A stretch of DNA of 64,000 bases, taken from contig NZ_JABBGH010000001.1 in assembly GCF_012927305.1 (NCBI RefSeq), positions 1,984,001 through 2,048,000 of the forward strand, given 5' to 3'. Source of the DNA: Hymenobacter polaris (GTDB taxonomy: Bacteria; Bacteroidota; Bacteroidia; Cytophagales; Hymenobacteraceae). Of the stretch, positions 26,172 to 35,122 are shown in pieces. The notes under the pieces are model-generated. The model saw only the letters and a list, made by a program, of their open reading frames with translations. It searched no databases and was not told the origin of the DNA. The translations under genes and the position numbers were made by a program. Each line of letters starts with the position of its first letter. The stretch's first letter is position 1.

Positions 26172-28637
26172 CTAGGCGGCCTCGATAGCGGCTACGGCCT
26201 GGGCTACCAGCTCGGCCGCCTGGCGGGCGGCGGGCCGGGTGGCCTGCTGCTGCCGCACTTGTTGCAGCAAAGCTATAATGCGCTTATAGTCAATGAACTG
26301 CTTGTACTCCACCGTCAGCGCGCGTATGCGGCCGATGCCCTGGGCGAGGGCAGTCGGGTCGTCGAGGCGGCCGAGCATTTCGCCCAGCGCCGGCAGCATC
26401 TCGAAGCGCTGGCTGGGGCCGGCCGCGTCGTATTTGGCCAGCACCGAAGGCCACTGCGCTGCGCCGCCCGCGCGGCCATACACCGCCACCAGCGCCCCGG
26501 TGAGCGCGCCCTGGTGGTCGGCCTCGAGGGCGGTGGCGCGGGCCAGGGCCTGGGCAGGATGGATGGCCAGCAGCGCCAGCAAAGCCGCCGCCTGCACCCG
26601 GTACGACGGGCTGCCCAGGGCCTGGGTAAACAGCGCGGCGTAGCGCGCGTCTTGCACCGCGCCCAGCGCCGCTAGGGCCGCCGCCCGCACGGCCACCGCC
26701 GGGTCGGTGGCGGCCAGCCGGGCCAGTACAGGCGCCGCCCGCGCGCGCAACGGCTTTTGTTGCAGGTCGAGCAGCCCGATGGCCAGCTCGCGCAAGGCGG
26801 GCGAAGTATCGGCCAGGCCCGCTAACAGCAGCTGTTGGGCTAGGGGGTTGGCGGGTTGGCTTTGGGCGGCGCGCAGGGCCTCGCGCCGGGCCAGGTACTG
26901 GGGAGCGTGCCGGTACTGGTACGCCAGCTCGGTTAAGGATTTGCGGTCGTCTTGCTGCCACAGCAGCACCTGCTGGGCATCGACGAGCACCAGGTCGGGC
27001 CGGGTGGGCGCCGGGAAGTAAAGCGTATCCACGGCGTGGCGCAGGGTGGCGGGGTAGCGGCGGGCGCGGCCCTGGGCGTGCACCTCCACCAGCAGCGGCA
27101 GCTGGAAAGGCAAGCCCGGCTGCGTTTGGCGGACCACCACCGCCTGCCGCTGCCGAGCGGCCTGCCACTGGTAGTCAATTGTGACGACCGGGTGGCCGGC
27201 GCGGAAGTACCACTGGTTGAAAAACCAGTTCAAATCCTGCCCCGACGCCGCCTCCAGGGCTAGCCGCAGTTGGTGCACCTCGCCGGTGCCTAGGGCCTGC
27301 TGCGTGAGGTAGCGCTGCAAGCCCCGAAAGAATACCTCCTCGCCCAGATAGGCGCGCAGCATGTTGAGCACGGCGCCGCCTTTTTCGTAGGTCACGGCGT
27401 CAAAGAGGTCGTCCTTGGCGGCGTACACCGGGCGGGCCAGCGGCTTGGTGGCGCTGGCCGGGCTGCGCAGGTATTTTTGCCGGCTCAGGTCGGCCTGCTG
27501 GGCGCCGGCGTCGGGCCCATATTCGTGCTCGGCCCACAGCACTTCGCTGAAGTTGGCAAACGACTCGTTGACCGTCAGGTTGCCCCAGCTTTCGGCCGTC
27601 ACGTAGTCGCCAAACCAGTGGTGAAACAGCTCGTGGGCAATTTCGCGCTCCACGCCCGCGTACTGCCAGTCGAGCAGGGCGCGGGCCGAGCCCTGGGCCT
27701 GCTCGCCAAACAAGGAGGCCGTGGTATTTTCCATGGCGCCGGCCACAAAGTCGCGGCACACCACCTGGCTGTACTTGCTCCACGGAAACGCCACCCCTAG
27801 GCGCTCGCTGAAGAACTCCAGCATGCGGGGCGTTTTGCCAAATATGGCGCGGGCCTGGGGCGCGTACTGGGGCTCCAGGTAGTAGCTCACCTCCTTGCCG
27901 CGCCAGGTGTCTTTGGTCGCGCGGAAGTCGCCCACGGCCAGCATCGCCAGGTAGGGCGCGTGGGGCAGGTCCTGGCGCCAGGTGTCGGTGCGCAGGCCGG
28001 GGCCGGCCGGCACTTGGCTCACCAGCAGGCCGTTGCTGAGCGTGGTGTAGTAGGCGGGCACCGTCAGGCTGATTTCCTGGGTGGTTTTCTGGTTGGGCTC
28101 GTCAATGGTCGGAAACCAGGCAGAGTTGGCATCCGGCTCGCCCTGCGTCCAAATTTGGCGGGGCTTGCCGGCCACCGCGCTGTCGGGGTTGATAAAGTAC
28201 AGCCCCTTGGCCCCGCGAATGGCGGCGCCGGCAGTGGCCACCAGCTCGTCGGGCTTGGCCACGTAGTCGAGGTAAACAGTGTAGGCCTCGCCGGGTTGAA
28301 AGGCGCGCCCCAGGTGTATCAGCAGCTGGCGCTGGTTGTAGCTAAACTGCAGGGGCTGCTGGCCACCGCCCGCCACCAAGGCTACTGCCTTGATGTTCAT
28401 ACCCTTGGCGTCGAGGCGCAGCGTATCGGTGGCGTAGGCGTGGGGGCGTAGCGTCAACCACGCCTGGCCGTAGAGGTAGCGCTTGGCATAGTCGAAGCGC
28501 ACGGCTAGCTTGGTATGTACCAAGTCGTGGGCGCGGCGCGCGGCGGCATGGTAGGCAGTAGCCACGGGGGGCGCCGACTGGGCCGCCGCTGGCCCACTCG
28601 CCGCCAGCGCCGCGAGCAGCCCTAGGTAGTAGCGCAT
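26172..28637 (-). CDS. M1-family zinc aminopeptidase, secreted
   Basis: The 821-residue metallopeptidase starts at the ATG at 28637, because MRYYLGLLAALAASGPAAAQ is a signal peptide. The longer frame has no signal. Family signatures are present in order: substrate N-terminus loop GAMENTTAS, zinc site HELFHHWFGDY, and the third ligand Glu in NESFANFSE. The C-terminal third is made of HEAT-like helical repeats (VLARLAATDPAVAVRAAALAALG). It probably trims N-terminal residues from peptides in the periplasm. Length fits the M1 family. Confidence 0.92.
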   Translation of the reverse strand: MRYYLGLLAALAASGPAAAQSAPPVATAYHAAARRAHDLVHTKLAVRFDYAKRYLYGQAWLTLRPHAYATDTLRLDAKGMNIKAVALVAGGGQQPLQFSYNQRQLLIHLGRAFQPGEAYTVYLDYVAKPDELVATAGAAIRGAKGLYFINPDSAVAGKPRQIWTQGEPDANSAWFPTIDEPNQKTTQEISLTVPAYYTTLSNGLLVSQVPAGPGLRTDTWRQDLPHAPYLAMLAVGDFRATKDTWRGKEVSYYLEPQYAPQARAIFGKTPRMLEFFSERLGVAFPWSKYSQVVCRDFVAGAMENTTASLFGEQAQGSARALLDWQYAGVEREIAHELFHHWFGDYVTAESWGNLTVNESFANFSEVLWAEHEYGPDAGAQQADLSRQKYLRSPASATKPLARPVYAAKDDLFDAVTYEKGGAVLNMLRAYLGEEVFFRGLQRYLTQQALGTGEVHQLRLALEAASGQDLNWFFNQWYFRAGHPVVTIDYQWQAARQRQAVVVRQTQPGLPFQLPLLVEVHAQGRARRYPATLRHAVDTLYFPAPTRPDLVLVDAQQVLLWQQDDRKSLTELAYQYRHAPQYLARREALRAAQSQPANPLAQQLLLAGLADTSPALRELAIGLLDLQQKPLRARAAPVLARLAATDPAVAVRAAALAALGAVQDARYAALFTQALGSPSYRVQAAALLALLAIHPAQALARATALEADHQGALTGALVAVYGRAGGAAQWPSVLAKYDAAGPSQRFEMLPALGEMLGRLDDPTALAQGIGRIRALTVEYKQFIDYKRIIALLQQVRQQQATRPAARQAAELVAQAVAAIEAA

Positions 28638-28756
28638 AAAGTAACGTGGGCAAAAGAGCGAGCCGGCAAGTTCGCACGCGCCGCCGCTACGGGCCCGGCC
28701 GGCCACCCGGCCCTAGGGGGGCTGCGGCATCAACTTCCCAAGCAATGGCCTAGACG

Positions 28757-28798
28757 CTAAAACCCCTTCCTAGCTGACATGGCCAGGAAGGGGTTTAG
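28757..28798. terminator. Strong hairpin upstream of the aminopeptidase
   Basis: AAACCCCTTCCT and AGGAAGGGGTTT form a perfect 12-bp stem with A and T tracts. It lies downstream of nothing on the plus strand, so it probably ends the wcaF-like minus-strand transcript. Confidence 0.7.
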
Positions 28799-28859
28799 CT
28801 GTAAGCTGGAATCAAGACTGGCTGGGTGAAACTAGGCGGCCTAGGTAGTCCCGCCGGCG

Positions 28860-29486
28860 CTACGCACTCATCACCCGTGGGCGGACGGGCACGGCGGGGT
28901 TGCCCGCGTATACTGTCCAAGGTTCCAACGGCTTGCTAGCTACCGAGTTGACCGATAAGACCGCGTGGGAACGGCACGTGACGCCGGGGCAGACAACGGA
29001 GCGCGCCCCAATCCAGACCCCATCCTCCAGCGTAATCTTTGCCAGGCGAAATGCAAAGTTGCTTTGCGTATAATCGTGGTTGCCCGTCAGCAAGATGACC
29101 CCCTGGGAAAGGTTGACGTGGCAGCCAATCACCACGTCTTCCATGTTGTCAATCCAGACGGACTCGCCAATCCAGCTGTGGTTGCCCATGCGCAGCCGCC
29201 AGGGATTCTTGATGCGCACGTTGGGCTTAATCACCACTCCCTTCCCTATATCGGCCCCAAACAGCCGCAGGATGCCGACTTTTAGCCGTGACGGCCAAGG
29301 AATAGGCGTGTCAAAGAGGTAATAATTAATGGGATACCACAACACTACCTTCCACAGGGGGCCAGCGCGGTAGCCCCCCACGCGGAAGCGGGAGAGGTCC
29401 GTCGCTGGGTGGTCCGCACCTTGGTTTCTGTTGCTCGCCACGCTCAGCGTCGGTTGGCGGGGCATTTCGTTGGGGAGTGCTACCAT
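28860..29486 (-). CDS. WcaF-like exopolysaccharide O-acetyltransferase
   Basis: The 208-residue product belongs to the left-handed beta-helix acetyltransferases. After a short leader it has FRVGGYRAGPLWKVVLWYPINYYLF, then hexapeptide-repeat turns: IGKGVVIKPNVRIKNPWRLRMG, NHSWIGESVWIDNMEDVVIG, DGVWIGARSVVCPGV. The active-site region includes LLTGNHDYTQSNF. WcaF adds acetyl groups from acetyl-CoA to sugars in colanic-acid-type polymers. No other capsule gene except a methyltransferase is adjacent. Base composition is lower in G+C than neighbouring housekeeping genes, which may mean acquisition. Confidence 0.85.
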   Translation of the reverse strand: MVALPNEMPRQPTLSVASNRNQGADHPATDLSRFRVGGYRAGPLWKVVLWYPINYYLFDTPIPWPSRLKVGILRLFGADIGKGVVIKPNVRIKNPWRLRMGNHSWIGESVWIDNMEDVVIGCHVNLSQGVILLTGNHDYTQSNFAFRLAKITLEDGVWIGARSVVCPGVTCRSHAVLSVNSVASKPLEPWTVYAGNPAVPVRPRVMSA

Positions 29487-29602
29487 GCAGTAAGGCTAGG
29501 GGGCGGACATGGCCGTGAAAAAGCCGGTCATGCATACCGCCTGATAAGGTAAGGAGCAGCTATTATTAGCCAGGCTACTTGCTTGCTAGACAACCTAGTA
29601 GC

Positions 29603-30472
29603 TCACTGCCGGCGGGCCACGCACATGAGCGTTAAGGCGCTTGTGTCGGCATCAGGATTACGGCCCGAAAGCAGGTTGCCTAGCCGATACTTTCGCTCGG
29701 CCGTGCCTTTCTCGCCTTTTAGCACCTCCGCGCCCAAGTCATGGTTGTGGGGGTAAACGGCTACCTCAAAGCCTAGCGGCTGCAGGATTTGCTTGAAAAA
29801 AGCGTTTGTCACGCCGTGGCCCGGCTTATGATGAATTTCGCAAGCCAGGCCCCACTGCTGCTGGCTATCGGTTTTGTGCATGCCCTGGCGCATGAGCTTA
29901 TAAATAACCAAACGCGCGTTCCACAGCAGCTTGGCAACGCCCTTGTAGTCCCAGGCGCTGAGCTGCGGGTCGTGGTCGGTCACGAGCAGGCCCCCCGGCT
30001 TCACCAGCCGCGCGGCTTCGGCCAGAATGGCGGCCATATCCTCGCAGTGGTGCAGCGTGGCATTGAGCACGACAATATCCGCAAAGCCGGTTTGGAAAGG
30101 CAGCGAGGTAGCGTCGGCCAGCACCGTCGTATAGCCGGCCTGCTTAGCCAGCTCCAACGACTTGGGGGCCACATCGACGCCGATAAGCACTTTGGGTTTA
30201 TGCGGCAGGGTAGCGAAGATATTGCCCGGTCCGCAGCCAATGTCCACTACTACTTTATTTGTCACGTCGCCCAGCGCGGCCTGCCAGCGGCTGCGGAAGG
30301 ATTCGCTACGGTGGCAATAAGTCAAATACTCTTCCGCCCACTCGGGGTGGTTGAAGTAATAGATATTGGCGTTCAACCCAGGCGAAACCGACTGCAGCGG
30401 TATCTCCAAATAGTGCTCTTGTTCCAGCACATCGGTATTGGGCGCTAAAAAAGGGGTAAGGGTTGCAAGCAT
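29603..30472 (-). CDS. Class I SAM-dependent methyltransferase
   Basis: The 289-residue enzyme has motif I KVVVDIGCGPGNIFATL, then VLIGVDVAPKSLELA, and the Methyltransf_11-type block FADIVVLNATLHHCEDMAAILAEAARLVKPGGLLVTDHDP. The substrate is not evident. It lies 116 bp upstream of the wcaF-like gene on the same strand and shares its lower G+C content. Together they may be the remains of a surface-sugar or small-molecule modification operon. Confidence 0.82.
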   Translation of the reverse strand: MLATLTPFLAPNTDVLEQEHYLEIPLQSVSPGLNANIYYFNHPEWAEEYLTYCHRSESFRSRWQAALGDVTNKVVVDIGCGPGNIFATLPHKPKVLIGVDVAPKSLELAKQAGYTTVLADATSLPFQTGFADIVVLNATLHHCEDMAAILAEAARLVKPGGLLVTDHDPQLSAWDYKGVAKLLWNARLVIYKLMRQGMHKTDSQQQWGLACEIHHKPGHGVTNAFFKQILQPLGFEVAVYPHNHDLGAEVLKGEKGTAERKYRLGNLLSGRNPDADTSALTLMCVARRQ

Positions 30473-31085
30473 AAGCTGAACTATAAGGGAGGTGTGATGC
30501 TACTAGCCAACCTAGGGGCTAAATTTAATGACGAAGCTTTAAACTCTACCAATTACTAGATTAATTGTACTGGTTAACTGTTAATTGCCTAACTAGACTG
30601 CCTTAGTAGCCTAGCGGTGAATTAAGGGCTCATGGGCGGCGAGGCCATAGAAAACCCCGGTAGCTTAATTGTCGCGAAGGTGCCCTAGGGTAGGTCTTGC
30701 CCTCCCGCCCAGCGCGCATACCCTCCGTCAATGCTACGCCCCTGGTTACCTCTAGTAGTGTCAGCACGGTACTAAGGCGCGGGGCGCGGCTATAAAGAGA
30801 GGAAAGCTAAACATCGCTCAACTTATCCCCTTCACAATGAATAGCCTGTGAAATTGCTCAGGCTGCTTGCAGCGGCGGGTGGTAGCCCCGCGCATCAGCT
30901 AACCCGGATTGCGGAGCGGCGGAAAAGACGTAGGCCCTTGTATAAGCTGGTCAGCAACAGTATCCGGTGGTCTTTCGCAATTATATGCACAAAAAATCAC
31001 CAAAAAGATACTATTCTGGTGCCAATCAATAGGCGGCATCCTATATTGCGCCCCTCAAGTTCATCCCCCTTTCACGCTACTTTTT
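30473..31085. other. Long leader/intergenic region upstream of the S8-like protease
   Basis: The first 140 bp are A+T rich. No reliable TAnnTTTG box is seen, although TATATTG near 31043 is a partial match. The frame that runs upstream of 31086 in phase with the protease is not convincing, as it lacks a signal peptide at its start. Two CCTAGG sites are present. Confidence 0.4.
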
Positions 31086-34000
31086 ATGAGAAAACCCCTA
31101 CTATGCGTGGGTACCCTACTGGCCTGGGCTGGCCTGGTGGCTGGTACCAGTACTGTCAGCTTTGCGCAAGATGCGAAGTATAGCGGCGCCAAGTTTAAGG
31201 CCGCTACGGAGCTGCGCGAGCTAGCCGATAGCAAAGCCGCTAACCGCCCCAAAACGACTACCCGCACCACTAAGTCGGCGGAGCCGGAGAAAATCGACCT
31301 GCTGCAAATTCAGGATGGCTACGTCGTTATCGACGCGGCCGCTACCAGCGCCGACGGGCACCAGCTACTGCAGCAGCTCCAGCAGCTAGGGTTGAAGCAA
31401 GGCTCGGTGTATGGCCGGGTAGTTTCGGGCTTGTTTCCCATCGATAAGGTCGGCCAGCTTGAGCGGGTGGAAACGCTACGCTTTGCCACGCCCGCCTACC
31501 AGCCCATGCACAACGTGGGCCTCGTTACCTCGCAGGGCGACGCCTCGCTGATGGCCGATAAGGCGCGGGCAACCTACGGAGTGTCGGGCGCGGGCTCCAA
31601 GGTGGGGGTGATTTCGGACAGCTACGGCTCGATAGCCGGCGGCCCGGCGGCCGGGGTTGCCTCCGGCGACCTTCCCGCCGACGTGCAGGTGCTGGCCGAC
31701 ATTACGGGCGGCACTGACGAAGGCCGAGCCATGGCCGAAATTGTGCACGACGTGGCGCCGGGGGCTCAAATTGCCTTCCACACGGCTAACCTAGGTCAGG
31801 CGGGCTTTGCCAGCGGCATCGGCAAGCTGGCCGACGCGGGCTGCAACATCGTGGTGGACGACGTGATTTACTTCGCCGAGCCGATGTTCCAGGACGGCAT
31901 CATTGCCCAGGCCGTGGACCAGGTGGTGGCGCGCAACGTGCCCTACTTCAGCGCTGCGGGCAACCAAGCTCGGCAGTCGTACCAGGCTACCTTCAAGAAC
32001 TCGGGCAAAGAAATTCTCGCCGCCGACGGCTCCAGCTACGGTGTAGCGCACGACTTCGGGGGCGGCGACATTACGCAGAGCGTTCGGATTCCGGCAGGTG
32101 GCACACTGCGGCTCTCCTTTCAGTGGGCACAGCCCTTCTACACGGTGAGCGGCGGCACGGGCGCCCAAACTGACCTCGACCTGCTGGTATTAGTTAATGG
32201 CGTGGTGCGCACGTCGTTATCGTCGCTGCGCGATAACATTGGCGGCGACCCGTTCGAGTTTATTAGCATAAGCTTCAGCACGGCTACTACCGTCGAGCTG
32301 GCCATTGTCAAGTATGCAGGCCCCGACCCTGGGCTGATGAAGTACGTTAACTTCGGCAGCTCCACCGCCGTGCCGACCGAGTACGTTACCAACAGCTCCA
32401 CGGTATTTGGCCATGCCAATGCCACGAGTGCGGTGGCCGTAGCCGCCTCCCCCTGGTACAACACCCCCGTATTTAATACCAATATCACCCGGCCCGTAGT
32501 GGAGTCCTTCTCGTCACAAGGGGGCACGCCGGTATTCATCACCACCGCAGGCGTGAATACGGGCTACGATGACAGCAAGATTCGCCGCAAGCCGGTGGTG
32601 ACGGGCCCCGACGGGGGCAACAATACCTTCTTCGGCTCCGATACGTCGCTCGACCCCGATGCTTATCCTAACTTCTTTGGCACCTCGGCCGCCGCGCCGC
32701 ACGTAGCGGCCGTAGCCGCGCTGATGCAAGAAGCGGCCCGCAATAGGTTGACTCCCGTTGATGTAACGAACCTATTGACAGCCACCGCGCAGGATATGGA
32801 CGACCCCTTCACCCCAGAATTTGATACGGGGTTTGACTTCCGCACCGGCTACGGCTTCGTGCAGGCCGACAAGGCGGTGCTGGTGGCGGGTAGCCCGCAG
32901 ACTACTTGGACGGGCGCCGTTAGCACCGACTGGTTTACGGCCCAAAACTGGACCGCGGGAGTACCCAACGCCTCGCTGGATGCCACTATCCCGAGCGGGG
33001 CGCCCCGCTACCCCGTGCTGACGGCGGGCATGCCCACTACCCGCGCCCTAACTATTAATTCGGGGGCGTCGCTGACGCAAAGCGGCGGCACGCTCGACGT
33101 GCGCGGCAACCTGACCAACAACGGCACCTTCGCGCCTACGGGCGGCGCGGTGGCCCTAGGCACCGCGGCCGCGTCTGACGGCCCGAACATCTTTGGCAGC
33201 AGCACTACCCGCTTCTGGGACCTCACGGTGAACACCGCGGGCGTGCGGCTGGGCACCAGCGCCGGCGCCTCGGTGCGGCGCGTGCTGACGCTGACGGGCT
33301 CGCTCGCCACGCAGGGCAACACCTTCACGCTGGAGTCGAGCAGCCAGGGCGACGCGCTAGTGGTAAACAGCGGCGGCGAGGTAGTAGGCGCAGCCACCGT
33401 GCAGCGCTACATCGACCCGAGCCTGAACCCCGGCCTGGGCTACCGCCACTACAGCTCGCCGGTACGCAACTCGACCGTGGCCGACCTGGCCACCAAGGGC
33501 TTCCAGCCGGTAGTCAACGCCGCCTACAACAGCAGCCCCACCCCGGACCAGGTAATGCCCTTCCCCACGGTGTTTGGCTACGACCAGGCCCGGGTGGTAC
33601 TCTCCAACTCGCTGTACAACTTTGATAAAGGCTTTTTCTCGCCCGCTACTACCAGCGCTCCCCTGGTGCCGGGCCGGGGTTACGACGTGAATATCAGCGC
33701 CAGCGAGCTGGTGGATTTTACGGGCACCCTCACCAACGGCGACCTCAGCGTAAAGCTTGACCGCAACGCCGCCGACACGCCCAACTCGGACGACGCTGGC
33801 TGGCAGCTCATGGGCAACCCCTACCCGGCCCCGCTCGACTACTCGCGCGTAGCCCCGGCCGACCGGGCCGGGCTGGAAGAGGCCATTTACGTGTACAGCA
33901 GCACCAGCCAGTACGATGGCCAGTACCGCGCCTACATCAACGGCGTGGGGGGCAACCCCATTATTCCCGTGGGGCAAGGCTTCTTTGCCCGCGTGGCCAC

Positions 34001-34790
34001 GCCTGGTACGAGCAGCACCTTTGTTTTTCGGAACAGCCAGCGCCTGACCAGCCCCGATGCGACTTCCTTCCAGCGCTCAGCGGCCGACGCGCGCGCTTTG
34101 GTGCAGCTCGAGCTTGGCACCCCGGCCGGCGCGGCCGATACGTTCTACGCCTATGCCGAAGCCGGTGCTACCCCGGCCTTCGACGACGCCTTCGACGCCG
34201 CCAAGCTGCCCAACCCTAAGGGCCTGAACCTGGCCAGCCTGGCTGGCAGCCAGCGCCTGGCAATTGACGGGCGCGCGGCCTTTACGGCGGCCACCACCAT
34301 TCCGCTGGCCGTGAGCGTGCCCAAGGCCGGCACCTATTCGCTCAGCGCAGCGGCCCTCCGCAACTTGCCCGCGGGCCTCACCGCGTATCTGCACGACGGC
34401 CAGACGGGCCAAACCGTGCCGCTGGCGGCAGGCACGCGCTACACCTTTAGCGTAGCAGCTAGCCAGGTGGCAGCTCCCCTCGCGGACCGCTTCACGCTGC
34501 GCTTCAGCCCGCTTGCCGCCGTGGCCAGCCTGAGCGCCACCGAGGTGGGCGTGTATCCTAACCCGGCGCACGAGCGCTTTACGGTGCAGGTGCCGGCCGT
34601 AGCGGCCGCTTCCAGCGTGCAAGCCGAGCTACTCAACTCGCTGGGCCAGACCGTAGGTCGCCAGAGCGCCGCGCAGTCGGCAACGGGCACTACGCTTACG
34701 CTCGAAACCGCTGGCCTGGCCGCGGGGGTGTACGTGCTGCGCCTGCAAGCCGGCAGCAGCACCCTGACCAAGCGGGTAGTTGTGCAATAG
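31086..34790 (+). CDS. T9SS-exported S8-like serine peptidase with atypical triad
   Basis: The 1234-residue protein starts MRKPLLCVGTLLAWAGLVAG, a signal peptide ending SFAQ. The peptidase-like domain spans about residues 170-600, with GVISDSYGS (Asp), YFSAAGN (oxyanion Asn) and FFGTSAAAPHVAAVAAL (Ser near 534). Where subtilisins have HGTH, this protein has TDEGRAMAEIVHD near 209-220, so Glu probably replaces His. A region of repeated TLTGSLATQGNTF-like strands follows. The last 80 residues, VGVYPNPAHERFTV to LTKRVVVQ, are a T9SS type A sorting domain. It is predicted to be secreted; whether it is an active protease is open. A strong terminator follows. Confidence 0.85.
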   Translation: MRKPLLCVGTLLAWAGLVAGTSTVSFAQDAKYSGAKFKAATELRELADSKAANRPKTTTRTTKSAEPEKIDLLQIQDGYVVIDAAATSADGHQLLQQLQQLGLKQGSVYGRVVSGLFPIDKVGQLERVETLRFATPAYQPMHNVGLVTSQGDASLMADKARATYGVSGAGSKVGVISDSYGSIAGGPAAGVASGDLPADVQVLADITGGTDEGRAMAEIVHDVAPGAQIAFHTANLGQAGFASGIGKLADAGCNIVVDDVIYFAEPMFQDGIIAQAVDQVVARNVPYFSAAGNQARQSYQATFKNSGKEILAADGSSYGVAHDFGGGDITQSVRIPAGGTLRLSFQWAQPFYTVSGGTGAQTDLDLLVLVNGVVRTSLSSLRDNIGGDPFEFISISFSTATTVELAIVKYAGPDPGLMKYVNFGSSTAVPTEYVTNSSTVFGHANATSAVAVAASPWYNTPVFNTNITRPVVESFSSQGGTPVFITTAGVNTGYDDSKIRRKPVVTGPDGGNNTFFGSDTSLDPDAYPNFFGTSAAAPHVAAVAALMQEAARNRLTPVDVTNLLTATAQDMDDPFTPEFDTGFDFRTGYGFVQADKAVLVAGSPQTTWTGAVSTDWFTAQNWTAGVPNASLDATIPSGAPRYPVLTAGMPTTRALTINSGASLTQSGGTLDVRGNLTNNGTFAPTGGAVALGTAAASDGPNIFGSSTTRFWDLTVNTAGVRLGTSAGASVRRVLTLTGSLATQGNTFTLESSSQGDALVVNSGGEVVGAATVQRYIDPSLNPGLGYRHYSSPVRNSTVADLATKGFQPVVNAAYNSSPTPDQVMPFPTVFGYDQARVVLSNSLYNFDKGFFSPATTSAPLVPGRGYDVNISASELVDFTGTLTNGDLSVKLDRNAADTPNSDDAGWQLMGNPYPAPLDYSRVAPADRAGLEEAIYVYSSTSQYDGQYRAYINGVGGNPIIPVGQGFFARVATPGTSSTFVFRNSQRLTSPDATSFQRSAADARALVQLELGTPAGAADTFYAYAEAGATPAFDDAFDAAKLPNPKGLNLASLAGSQRLAIDGRAAFTAATTIPLAVSVPKAGTYSLSAAALRNLPAGLTAYLHDGQTGQTVPLAAGTRYTFSVAASQVAAPLADRFTLRFSPLAAVASLSATEVGVYPNPAHERFTVQVPAVAAASSVQAELLNSLGQTVGRQSAAQSATGTTLTLETAGLAAGVYVLRLQAGSSTLTKRVVVQ

Positions 34791-35122
34791 CGAAAGCCAT
34801 CATTTCTTTTTCGGTTACAGTAGTAAAGCCCCAGCCAACCAGCTGGGGCTTTTTCGTGGCCGTGGCTCATTGCCATTGCCATCGACAAGCTTGGCCTCGC
34901 TACCTTGCTTAGGGGACCCTAGGGCGAGCCGCTAGCTCGATTAGGACGCCTTACTGGCACCCGACGCGGGAGCCTGCTTAGTGGCTAGCGGCAGCTTTGC
35001 GCACCTGCGCTGTTGCATTTGGTGTCCCAAAAAGGACTAGCAATAGCTGGCGCCAGGGCGTACGGCCATAACCGCTGCCTTTGCGCTAGCAACCAATTGC
35101 TACCAACTACGCTCTTTCCAGC
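34791..35122. other. Intergenic region after the protease
   Basis: It contains the terminator at 34825-34855 and one CCTAGG at about 34917. TGCCTTTG near 35080 is a one-base variant of the -7 box and may serve the PA14-OmpA gene. Nothing else is seen. Confidence 0.45.
34825..34855 (+). terminator. Rho-independent terminator of the S8-like gene
   Basis: AAAGCCCCAGC pairs with GCTGGGGCTTT around CAACCA, then a T-run. Confidence 0.85.
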
